In this document: one piece after another, positions 1 through 6,327 of the stretch | Position numbering within the stretch: the stretch's first letter is position 1 | Layout: every line of letters begins with the position of its first letter | From: Phycisphaerae bacterium | GTDB taxonomy: Bacteria; Planctomycetota; Phycisphaerae; UBA1845; PWPN01 | Direction of reading: 5' to 3' | NCBI GenBank assembly: GCA_003557125.1 | Contig: PWPN01000170.1 | Coordinates: 1 to 7,415, forward strand | DNA: 7,415 nt | The notes under the pieces: generated by a model | What the model was told of the DNA's origin: nothing | Database searches by the model: none | Seen by the model: the letters and a program-made list of their open reading frames with translations, nothing else | Program-made: the position numbers and the translations under genes

Positions 1-503
1 GCCATCAGCGCGCGCAGCTCGCTGGCGAACAGCAGTCGGCCGTCATGGACCGCATAGCACAGCGGCTTGATCCCGAACGGGTCGCGCGAGAGATGGCCGA
101 CACGCGCCTGCACGTCGAGCCAGGCCATCGCCCACATCGCGTCGAACCGGAGCAAGGCGTCCGGCCCCCACACGGCACAGGCGTTGAGCACGACCTCCGT
201 ATCCGAGGCTGTCCGGAAGGGCCGATCGATCCGGTCGCGCAACGCGAGGTAGTTGTAGAGCTCGCCGTTGTAGCTGATCGCCCACCGCCCGTCGGGCGAG
301 ACCATCGGCTGATGCGCTTCGGGCGTGGGGTCGATGACCGCCAATCGGGTGTGGGCCAGGCCCGCACTGAAACCCGCGCCGTGGTGCACCCAGAGCCCCT
401 GGTCGTCCGGCCCGCGATGGCCCAGGCACGAACGCATCCGTTCGAGCCGGGAGCGGTCGATGGGCCGACCGCGAAAGTCGATAATGCCGGCGATCCCGCA
501 CAT
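1..503 (-). CDS. asnB: Asparagine synthetase (glutamine-hydrolysing), N-terminal part, cut by window edge
   Basis: This cytoplasmic enzyme makes asparagine from aspartate, ATP and glutamine. Only the N-terminal class II glutaminase domain, about 167 residues, lies in the window; the ATP-dependent synthetase domain is beyond the left edge. The protein begins MCGIAGIIDF, so Cys2 becomes the N-terminal nucleophile after Met removal, which fixes the start at 501-503. Further family motifs are HRGPDDQG (about 29-36), LAHTRLAVID, the substrate-binding SYNGELYN (about 80-87), SDTEV, and the RDPFGIKPL and ASELRAL segments near the window edge. No in-frame start lies between this ATG and an upstream stop codon. 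The nearest Shine-Dalgarno-like AAAGGA is too far upstream to be convincing. It is divergent from bamA. Related class II amidotransferases with this N-terminus (such as asparagine synthetase-like proteins in exopolysaccharide clusters) cannot be excluded without the C-terminal half. Confidence 0.93.
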   Translation of the reverse strand, partial: MCGIAGIIDFRGRPIDRSRLERMRSCLGHRGPDDQGLWVHHGAGFSAGLAHTRLAVIDPTPEAHQPMVSPDGRWAISYNGELYNYLALRDRIDRPFRTASDTEVVLNACAVWGPDALLRFDAMWAMAWLDVQARVGHLSRDPFGIKPLCYAVHDGRLLFASELRALM

Positions 504-787
504 GAGGCTGCTGTGATCCTTTCTAGCCGCTTAAAAGGCGTCATCCACGCACGTGATTGTTTTCAACCGGCCGCCAAACGCAAGGGCTTCCCCACAGGAG
601 CGACCGGCGGTGATTCATGCTCCCCCAAGCCCTGGAGCTCTCCCATCACGCACCAAGGCCTCCTTTTCGCCCGCAAAGCGGCACAGGATTCTTTTGACAG
701 CCCGGCGAGGGCTCGTATGATACCTGTCGGTCGGGCGGCGCGGCCCGATCGAACGGCGCGATCACCATTTCCTCATAGGCCTTTGGG
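504..787. other. Divergent intergenic region between asnB and bamA
   Basis: This 284-base stretch separates two divergently transcribed genes. I see no credible gene in it; the open frames crossing it are extensions of frames antisense or out of phase with asnB and bamA. Its one clear element is the plus-strand promoter at 694-721. For asnB on the minus strand I looked for a promoter and found only a TTGAAA (about 560-565 on the plus numbering) without a well-spaced -10 box. A leader of roughly 60 bases separates the bamA promoter from the bamA start. Confidence 0.7.
694..721 (+). promoter_or_regulatory. Sigma70-type promoter for bamA
   Basis: A perfect -35 hexamer TTGACA (694-699) is followed after 16 bases by TATGAT (716-721), which matches the -10 consensus at five of six positions. 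Transcription would start near 728, giving an untranslated leader of about 60 bases before the bamA start at 788. It is the closest match to consensus that I found in the window, which fits an essential, constitutively expressed envelope gene. The assignment rests on sequence match, spacing and position only. Confidence 0.75.
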
Positions 788-3250
788 ATGTGTTCTGCCA
801 TGCAACAAGCTTTGCCATGGAATCGTACTGGCTTGCTCCGGACACGGATCGGTCGGCTCCTGATGCTGGCGGCTGGGTTGTGGGTATGCGCTGCGTCCGT
901 TGCGGCCGAGACGCCGACCGACGCACCGCAGTCCGATAATCCGCCTCAGCAACCGGCTGCAACGCCCGCGGGCGGCGGCGTGGTCTCCACCGAGCTCGAT
1001 GGCTTGATCATCCGCCAGCTTCGCATCACGGGGTTGGACGTCATCGATGAGGCGTACGTTCGCAACCAGATCCGGACCTCGGAAGGGTCCGCCTTCAGCA
1101 GCGAACAGCTCCAGCGCGACATGAGCCGCCTCCTTCGGACGGGTCGTTTTCTGGACATCCGCCCCGAGCCCGTGCGGGTGGCCGACCAGGTCGACCTGAC
1201 CATCCACCTCATCGAGAAGCCGCAGGTCGCCGGGCTGCTCTTCGAAGGCAACGAGGAATTCTCGGACAGGGATCTGCGCGACGTGCTCATGTTCTCCGAG
1301 GGCGACCCGCTCGACATCTTCGAGGTGCACAGCGGGCAGGAAGCGATCCAGCGCCTCTACCGCGAGAAAGGCTACGCCTACGCGGAGGTCACCTACGACG
1401 AGCAGCGGCTTCGGGACGATAACGTCGTCGCCTACCGGATCGTGGAGAACCAGCGCGTCCGGGTGCGCCGGATCAGCTTCGTGGGCAACATCGCCTACAC
1501 CGACCGCGAACTCTCCGGCCAGATCGAAACGCGCACCTACATGCTGATCTTCCGCACGGGAGACTTCGATCCCGACCGTGCCGAGCGCGACGCAGCCCGG
1601 CTCCAGACATACTATCGCGAGCGCGGCTACCTCGACGCGGAGGTCGGCTACGAAGTCGAATTCCTCGACGTCGCGCGCGAACGCCTCGAAGTCATCTTCC
1701 GCATCAGCGAGGGCGAGCTCTACACGATCCGGGAGATCATCTTCGTGGGCAACGAACTCTACGAAGAGACGGAGCTGCTCGATGTGATGCACCTTCGTGC
1801 GGGCGATCCGCTCGTGCAGGCCAGGCTGCTGTCCGACATCCGGGCGATCGAGACCGCCTACGGTTCACGCGGCTACATCTACGCGCGGGTCGTGCCGAAC
1901 TGGGTATTCGCCGAGGAGCCCAGCCAGGTCGTCCTGACCATCACGATCACCGAGGGCGAGCCGTTTGAGATCGGGTGGATCGAAGTTCGAGGCAACATGC
2001 GGACGCGCGAGAAGGTCGTTCGCCGTGAGCTGCGCTTCTACCCGGAGCAAGTCTACGACATCACCAAGACGCGGGCAGCCGAGCAACGGCTCAAGGACCT
2101 GCCCCTGTTCACGGAGGCGACGATCGAGCCGATCGAGCCGGACCCGCCCGCGCCGAACGTGCGCGACGTGCTCGTGAACGTCGAGGAGAACCCGCGGACG
2201 GGCCACTTCATCGCCGGTGCCGGCGCCAGCAGCGACAGCGGCCTCGTGGGCAATATCGTCCTGGAAAACACGAACTTCGACATCGGCAAGTGGCCTCGGA
2301 CGTGGGAGGAGCTCTTCCGCGGCCAGGCGTTCCGCGGCGCGGGGCAGACCTTCCGCATCCAGCTCGAGCCGGGCACGCAGTTCAACCGCTTCCGCGTCGA
2401 CTTCCGCGAGCCGTACCTCATGGATCGGCGCGTCGGCCTGGGCACGAGCTTCTATCTCTTCGAACGCGGGCGCGACGGGTACGACGAAGGGCGCATCGGC
2501 GGACAGGTCAGCTTCGACCGGAGCTTCGAGGAGGGGCCCCTGGCCGACTGGGTCGGTGAAATCGCGCTCCGCACCGAGTATGTCAACGTCTCGAACCGGA
2601 CCTCGTTCGCCGCTCGGGACATCCGCGACGTCGACGGCGGCAACTACCTGTCGAGCATCAAACTCTCGTTGATGCACGACACGACCGACAGCCGATTCAA
2701 CCCGACGACCGGCCATCGGTTCCACGTCTCCTATGAGCAGTTCGGCGCGATGGGCGGCAGTTTCTACCACGGGCAATTCACGAGCGGCTACGCGCGGCAC
2801 TGGACGGTCGCGGTCGATGACCAGGATCGGCACAGCGTCGTCAGTGCCCGCGTGCGCGGCGGCCAGATCATCGGCGACGCGCCGGTCTTCGAGCGCTTCT
2901 ACGCCGGCGGTATCGGGTCGATGCGCGGCTTCGATTTCCGCGGCATCAGCCCACGCGACGGCCTTCGGAACAACCGCGTCGGCGGCGACTTCATGCTGCT
3001 CGGCGGGGCCGAGTACTCCTTCCCGCTGTACGCCAAGATGCTCCGCGGCGTGTTCTTCGCCGACATGGGTACGGTCGAACGGCAATTCGGGATCTCGACC
3101 TGGCGTGCGGCTGTCGGCGGTGGCATCAGGCTGACGCTCGACATGTTCGGCACGATCCCGATGGAGTTCGACCTGGCCATGCCGCTCTCGACGCATTCGG
3201 ACGACCGCACCCGATTCTTCAGCTTCTTCATCGGCGTGCCGTTCCTGTGA
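788..3250 (+). CDS. bamA: Outer membrane protein assembly factor BamA (Omp85 family)
   Basis: BamA folds and inserts beta-barrel proteins into the outer membrane. The 820-residue length is typical. An N-terminal Sec signal peptide has arginines near 18-23, a hydrophobic core LLMLAAGLW and a likely cleavage at ASVAA|ET (40/41), followed by a Pro/Gln/Ala-rich linker (about 43-66). Five POTRA domains follow, at about 72-145, 147-222, 223-309, 311-389 and 391-467; POTRAs 2-5 show the recurrent [FV]xGN or RGN strand turn (FEGN, FVGN, FVGN, VRGN). The C-terminal barrel runs from about 472 to 820 and contains the loop-6 motif MRGF (712-715; family consensus VRGF/Y). The last residues are FFSFFIGVPFL, a beta-signal-like end but with terminal Leu instead of the usual aromatic. 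The start could be ATG at 788 or ATG at 800; neither has a good Shine-Dalgarno sequence, and both leave the signal peptide intact. A related Omp85 member such as TamA is less likely because five POTRAs are present. Confidence 0.95.
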   Translation: MCSAMQQALPWNRTGLLRTRIGRLLMLAAGLWVCAASVAAETPTDAPQSDNPPQQPAATPAGGGVVSTELDGLIIRQLRITGLDVIDEAYVRNQIRTSEGSAFSSEQLQRDMSRLLRTGRFLDIRPEPVRVADQVDLTIHLIEKPQVAGLLFEGNEEFSDRDLRDVLMFSEGDPLDIFEVHSGQEAIQRLYREKGYAYAEVTYDEQRLRDDNVVAYRIVENQRVRVRRISFVGNIAYTDRELSGQIETRTYMLIFRTGDFDPDRAERDAARLQTYYRERGYLDAEVGYEVEFLDVARERLEVIFRISEGELYTIREIIFVGNELYEETELLDVMHLRAGDPLVQARLLSDIRAIETAYGSRGYIYARVVPNWVFAEEPSQVVLTITITEGEPFEIGWIEVRGNMRTREKVVRRELRFYPEQVYDITKTRAAEQRLKDLPLFTEATIEPIEPDPPAPNVRDVLVNVEENPRTGHFIAGAGASSDSGLVGNIVLENTNFDIGKWPRTWEELFRGQAFRGAGQTFRIQLEPGTQFNRFRVDFREPYLMDRRVGLGTSFYLFERGRDGYDEGRIGGQVSFDRSFEEGPLADWVGEIALRTEYVNVSNRTSFAARDIRDVDGGNYLSSIKLSLMHDTTDSRFNPTTGHRFHVSYEQFGAMGGSFYHGQFTSGYARHWTVAVDDQDRHSVVSARVRGGQIIGDAPVFERFYAGGIGSMRGFDFRGISPRDGLRNNRVGGDFMLLGGAEYSFPLYAKMLRGVFFADMGTVERQFGISTWRAAVGGGIRLTLDMFGTIPMEFDLAMPLSTHSDDRTRFFSFFIGVPFL

Positions 3251-3374
3251 TGCAAGATGACTGGTAGTCCGAACCTGTGATGTAGGCTGTCCGGAATCCG
3301 AGCCGCGACCGTGAGGGAGCGATCTGGCGCGCTGTGCCACGCAGGGTGCCACGGGCGTTCCCCGCACGGGTGGT

Positions 3375-3391
3375 ACGGGCGTCTCGCCCGT
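3375..3391. repeat. Inverted repeat, 7-base arms
   Basis: ACGGGCG (3375-3381) and CGCCCGT (3385-3391) are perfectly complementary around a TCT loop. No T-run follows on either strand, so it does not look like a standard intrinsic terminator. It is one module of the intergenic repeat cluster. Confidence 0.75.
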
Positions 3392-3414
3392 TTGATGCGC
3401 ACGGTGCCGGGTGC

Positions 3415-3437
3415 CACTGGCGGCTTGTCCGCCAGTG
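3415..3437. repeat. Inverted repeat, 9-base arms
   Basis: CACTGGCGG (3415-3423) pairs perfectly with CCGCCAGTG (3429-3437) around a five-base CTTGT loop. It directly follows the third GTGCCAC copy, with which it shares its first three bases. The strong stem could fold in RNA from either strand, but no T-run follows. It may slow or stop transcription leaving bamA by another mechanism, or simply be a dispersed repeat. Confidence 0.8.
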
Positions 3438-3449
3438 CGATGATTGATT

Positions 3450-3483
3450 CCCCCCCTTCCAAAGGGGGGGGCAAGGGGGGGGG
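3450..3483. repeat. C-run/G-run hairpin with adjoining second G-run
   Basis: Seven C plus TT (3450-3458) can pair with AA plus seven G (3462-3470) around a three-base CCA loop. An eighth G follows at 3471, and after CAA comes a second run of nine G (3475-3483). The plus strand therefore has two long G-runs next to a C-run. This is a slippage-prone, structure-forming sequence, and its run lengths may be uncertain in the assembly. Confidence 0.75.
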
Positions 3484-3585
3484 CCTGACTGCGTGACACG
3501 AGATGGGAAGAACCCCCCTCAATCTGCCCGACGTTATATAAACGCTCCAACCTCAACATTTCCATGGACCCGTGCCACGATGCCG

Positions 3586-3591
3586 TATAAA
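3586..3591 (+). promoter_or_regulatory. Candidate -10 box for the TPR gene, possibly leaderless
   Basis: TATAAA at 3586-3591 ends eight bases before the ATG at 3600, so transcription would begin at or next to the start codon. I see no -35 match at 16-18 bases upstream. A second TATAAA at 3537-3542 sits in the same TATAAAC context and would give a leader of about 50 bases; it also lacks a good -35. Which of the two is used, if either, cannot be told from sequence. Confidence 0.4.
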
Positions 3592-3599
3592 CTGCCCCC

Positions 3600-5714
3600 A
3601 TGGCACATCCGAACCGACAGCAGATCCTGACAGCCGCCTTGAAGGCGCTCTTGGCCGCCGCCGAAACGAATGCCCTCGTCAAAGGCGCGACCACGTTCGT
3701 CGCGGAGCTCGGCAGCGCGGCGAAAAGTCTGCCCCCTGAGCAGCGCGATACATTCGCCGACGCCACGGACGACGAGCTACGCGACGCCTTGGTCCAACTC
3801 GACATCGTTTCGCGCAACGCAGGTTACGCGGCCGTCGGCGTGGACAGAATCCTGGAGAGCTTAGCCGACGTCCAACACGATCTCGCCGCAGAACTGCGAG
3901 AGATGCGGGCCGAGCTTCAGAAGCTCCGGGAACTGACGGAAAAGCTTCAGGAAAAACTGACGCACGAGCGGCAAAGCGCTGCCATGCTCACACGGAGCGT
4001 GGAGGGTGTGCGCATGTTGGCAGAAACAGTCCACAGTTACGCACCGAGCCAGGAATTGCTGCGCATCGCGGAAACGTTGCAACAAGCATTGTACGAATAC
4101 GACGAACGTTTCGGCCAGGTGGCCTTATCGGCTGAGGACGCTCTTGATCTGCGCCTGTCCAGAGCCACGGTTGAGAACACACGCCGTTGTTTCGACAAGG
4201 CGCTCGAGCTTGTGACCGATGCCGATGTCAAGACAGAAGAGGCCACCCTGACGGACCATCTCGAACGCGTTATCGCGGTCCATCGGGTGCGTGCGGATGC
4301 TTTCTATGGCAAGGCGGACTGGGAAAACGCCCTCACCCATTATCAACGCATCCGCGAGTTGCGGCCCGAAGACTTGGGCGCGGTCATGATGGCGGGGGTC
4401 TGCCTGGCACGGCTGGCGCGGCATCAGGAGGCCTTTCAATGTTTCGACGTAGCGGTCAAGCACTTTACGCGACTGGTCGAGCAGGAAGGCCGATCTGAAT
4501 TGGTCAATGATCTGGCGATGTGCTTGAACAACCGCGGTCTTGTATTACGCGAACTGGGGAAACTGTCCGAGGCAATGGTGGACTACGACAAGGCAGTCGA
4601 GATCCGTACGCGCCTGGTCGAACAGGAAGGCAGATCGGAACTGGCCAACGATTTGGCGATGATCCTGAACAATCGCGGCAACGCATTTGGCGATTTGGGA
4701 AAATTGGACGAGGCAATGGCGGACTTCGATCAGTCAGTCGCGATCCGTACGCGCCTTGTCGAAAAAGAAGGCCGATCTAAATTGACCAACGACTTGGCCA
4801 TGAGCCTGAACAACCGCGGCAACGCATTGAAAGATCAAGGGAAAATTGACGAGGCAGTGACTGACTTCGACAAGGCAGTCACGATCTATGGTCGCCTGGT
4901 CGAAAAGGAAGGCCGATCTGAATTGGCCAACGACCTGGCCATGAGTCTGAACAATCGCGGCAACGCATTTGGCGATTTGGGGAAACTGGACGAGGCCATG
5001 GCGGACTTCGATCAGTCAGTCGCGATCCGAACGCGCCTTGTCGAAAAAGAAGGCCGATCGGAACTGGTCAACGATCTGGCGATGAGCCTGAACAACCGTG
5101 GCATTGCGTTATGCGCTCAAGGCAAACTGGCCGAAGCCATGGCGGACTTCGACAAGGTAATCGATATCTATACGCGACTGGTCCAACAGGAAGGACGATC
5201 GGAACTGGCCAACGACCTGGCGTCCAGTCTGAACAACCGTGGCATCGCATTGAAAGATCAAGGGAAACTGGACGAGGCAATGGCGGACTTCGACAAGGCA
5301 GTCGAGATCCGTACGCGTCTGGTCGAGCAGGAAGGCCGATCTGAATTGGCCAATGATCTGGCGATTAGCCTGAACAACCGTGGCATTGCGTTACACGCTC
5401 AAGGCAAACTGGCCGAGGCAGTGACGGACTTCGACAAGGCAGTCGAGATCTATACGCGCCTGGTCGAAGAGCAAGGGCGGTCTGAACTGGCCAACGACAT
5501 GGCGGGTTCTTATTACAATCGGGGCATTGCTCTCAGATTGCTTGAAAGACTGGAAGATGCCCTGGATGACGCCGAAAAGGCGGTCGCGATCTTTTCCGAT
5601 CTGGTTCACAACAAGGGGCGGGTAGAGTTTTCCTCGTCGCTGAATGAGGCAGAAAAGCTGCGAGACGACATCCGCAAGGAGATCGACGCTCGGCTCACTC
5701 CCCCGTCACGGTGA
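3600..5714 (+). CDS. Large TPR-repeat protein with helical N-terminus and coiled coil; function unknown
   Basis: The 704-residue product has no signal peptide or membrane segment, so it is probably cytoplasmic. Residues 1-80 are Ala-rich and probably helical, of no family I recognise. Residues about 85-128 form a charged coiled coil (AELREMRAELQKLREL). A helical linker follows to about 220, then two TPR-like units (about 223-256 and 257-290). Residues 292-667 are eight tandem units of exactly 47 residues, with consensus LVEQEGRSELANDLA, NNRG and GKLDEAMADFDKAV. The Gly, Ala and Phe positions match the TPR helix A/helix B signature, with a lengthened helix A. A decayed ninth unit begins LVHNKGRVEF (668-704). 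No catalytic domain is visible, so a scaffold or protein-binding role is the plain inference. ATG 3600 is the first start after an in-frame stop at 3588; no Shine-Dalgarno sequence precedes it. By eye, it uses more A/T-ending codons than bamA. Its end overlaps yjbQ convergently by 20 bases. Confidence 0.9.
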   Translation: MAHPNRQQILTAALKALLAAAETNALVKGATTFVAELGSAAKSLPPEQRDTFADATDDELRDALVQLDIVSRNAGYAAVGVDRILESLADVQHDLAAELREMRAELQKLRELTEKLQEKLTHERQSAAMLTRSVEGVRMLAETVHSYAPSQELLRIAETLQQALYEYDERFGQVALSAEDALDLRLSRATVENTRRCFDKALELVTDADVKTEEATLTDHLERVIAVHRVRADAFYGKADWENALTHYQRIRELRPEDLGAVMMAGVCLARLARHQEAFQCFDVAVKHFTRLVEQEGRSELVNDLAMCLNNRGLVLRELGKLSEAMVDYDKAVEIRTRLVEQEGRSELANDLAMILNNRGNAFGDLGKLDEAMADFDQSVAIRTRLVEKEGRSKLTNDLAMSLNNRGNALKDQGKIDEAVTDFDKAVTIYGRLVEKEGRSELANDLAMSLNNRGNAFGDLGKLDEAMADFDQSVAIRTRLVEKEGRSELVNDLAMSLNNRGIALCAQGKLAEAMADFDKVIDIYTRLVQQEGRSELANDLASSLNNRGIALKDQGKLDEAMADFDKAVEIRTRLVEQEGRSELANDLAISLNNRGIALHAQGKLAEAVTDFDKAVEIYTRLVEEQGRSELANDMAGSYYNRGIALRLLERLEDALDDAEKAVAIFSDLVHNKGRVEFSSSLNEAEKLRDDIRKEIDARLTPPSR
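4473..5600 (+). repeat. Eight tandem 141-base coding repeats (47-residue TPR-like units)
   Basis: Units start at 4473, 4614, 4755, 4896, 5037, 5178, 5319 and 5460, exactly 141 bases apart with no insertion or deletion. A diverged ninth copy starts at 5601. Units 2 and 4 differ at 13 of 141 bases by my count. The copies share sub-blocks in a mosaic: FGDLGKLDEAMADFDQSVAI in units 2 and 4, ALKDQGK in units 3 and 6, and AQGKLAEA in units 5 and 7. Units 1 and 8 are the most divergent, as expected if exchange acts mainly on internal copies. Confidence 0.95.
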
Positions 5715-6111
5715 CGATGATCTCGCGTTGGCGGGGTTTGACGTCGCATTCGAGGTGGAAAATCTGCTGCCAGGTGCCCAGAGCGGGGGTGCCCTCGCGG
5801 ACGGGGACGGTCAGGTCCGGGCCCAGCCAGGTCGCCTGGAGGTGCGAGTGCGCGTTGCCGTCGTGCCAGGCGAGCTCATGGCCGTAGTCGCGGCCGGGCG
5901 GGATGAGCCGATCGAGGATGTCCGGCAGGTCGCGGGCCAGGCCCGGCTCGAACTCGATCGTACCCACCGCCCCCGTGCTGCCGACGTTGAAGACGTGGGC
6001 CGTGCCCGTGCGGATGCCGGACGACCGCACGATCCGAACGACAGCCTCGGTCAGGTCGCGTATGTCGCGGTGGCCTCGGGTCTCGAAAACGATCCGGTCC
6101 TGGTGGGTCAT
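5695..6111 (-). CDS. yjbQ: YjbQ/UPF0047 family protein (secondary thiamine-phosphate synthase type)
   Basis: This 138-residue protein belongs to the YjbQ family of small cytoplasmic proteins, for which a weak thiamine-phosphate synthase activity has been described; the physiological role is unsettled. Family marks are NVGSTGAVGTIEFEPGL (42-58), the His-containing HDGNAHSHL (83-91), which is the probable metal/substrate site, LGPDLTVPV (96-104) and the signature LGTWQQIFHLECD (111-123). The GST-type motif stands where many members have HTT. I chose ATG 6109-6111 (MTHQDRIVFE) because GGAG lies seven bases upstream and homology begins there; an in-frame ATG 13 codons further upstream (to 6150) would add a tail of no family likeness. 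The gene converges on and overlaps the TPR gene by 20 bases. Length matches the family. Confidence 0.9.
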   Translation of the reverse strand: MTHQDRIVFETRGHRDIRDLTEAVVRIVRSSGIRTGTAHVFNVGSTGAVGTIEFEPGLARDLPDILDRLIPPGRDYGHELAWHDGNAHSHLQATWLGPDLTVPVREGTPALGTWQQIFHLECDVKPRQREIIVTVTGE

Positions 6112-6165
6112 CGCCTCGCTCCGCACAGGGAAACACTTCGTCCGGGGCAACGGTCGAGAGGTAAC

Positions 6166-6171
6166 ATTGTA
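6166..6171 (-). promoter_or_regulatory. Candidate -10 box for yjbQ
   Basis: Read on the minus strand this is TACAAT, matching the -10 consensus at five of six positions, about 55 bases before the yjbQ start at 6111. No good -35 is present at the right distance. The 216-base gap between yjbQ and the CBM48 gene otherwise shows only a small inverted repeat, CACGC-TTCCC-GCGTG (6275-6289). Weak evidence. Confidence 0.3.
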
Positions 6172-6327
6172 ATCGTCGGCAGAGTTCGGGCCAGCGCAGG
6201 GGCGTCGCGTGCGCCCGGCGCTGCGGCAGCGTCAGACACTTCAAAAGTGACGGAATTTCGCCGCCATATAAGCACACGCTTCCCGCGTGGCCTTGCTTTT
6301 GCAGGCGAGGCTTCGTGAACGCAGGTT

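Larger units (their letters stand above)
3251..3599. repeat. Intergenic cluster of short inverted repeats and C/G runs
   Basis: This gene-free stretch between bamA and the TPR gene is a string of short repeat modules. It holds a 9-base direct repeat CCTGTGATG (3244-3252, overlapping the bamA stop, and 3274-3282), a segment AGCCGCGACCGTGAGGGAGC (3301-3320), three copies of GTGCCAC (3334, 3346 and 3411), three hairpins (listed separately), long C and G runs, and two TATAAAC promoter-like boxes. I recall segments like AGCCGCGACCGTGAGGGAGC and hairpins with GGGCG-TCT-CGCCC or CTGGCGG-CCGCCAG arms as dispersed intergenic repeats of planctomycete genomes, but cannot verify this here. Frames open across the region on both strands have no recognisable protein and depend on low-complexity runs. 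Confidence 0.7.

Noticed and set aside
45..863. Plus-strand open frame of 272 codons across asnB and its upstream region
   Set aside because: It is antisense to the asnB glutaminase domain, whose motifs are unmistakable, and then runs out of phase into bamA.
788..910. BamA as a lipoprotein (Cys34 in the signal peptide)
   Set aside because: The residues before the Cys (LWV) do not form a lipobox, and a good signal peptidase I site follows at ASVAA|ET.
773..1792. Minus-strand open frame of 339 codons opposite the bamA POTRA region
   Set aside because: It mirrors the codon bias of the real gene and has no recognisable motif.
3415..3471. The strong hairpins as Rho-independent terminators for bamA
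   Set aside because: Neither stem is followed by a T-run on the plus strand; they fit dispersed repeat modules better.
1865..3817. Long minus-strand open frame of 650 codons opposite bamA
   Set aside because: It is antisense to a certain bamA, has the Arg/Ala/Asp/Val-rich composition typical of reverse frames of GC-rich genes, runs through the intergenic repeats and shows no domain.
4473..5600. The regular repeats as a CRISPR array or non-coding satellite
   Set aside because: The 141-base units are fully in frame, encode conserved TPR-like helices and lack repeat-spacer structure.
6112..6150. Upstream ATG adding 13 residues to YjbQ
   Set aside because: The family's conserved part begins at the downstream ATG, which has a well-placed GGAG; the extra residues show no similarity to the family.
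5644..6318. Plus-strand open frame of 224 codons opposite yjbQ
   Set aside because: It lies antisense to yjbQ, which carries the full family signature; no domain is visible in the plus-strand frame.
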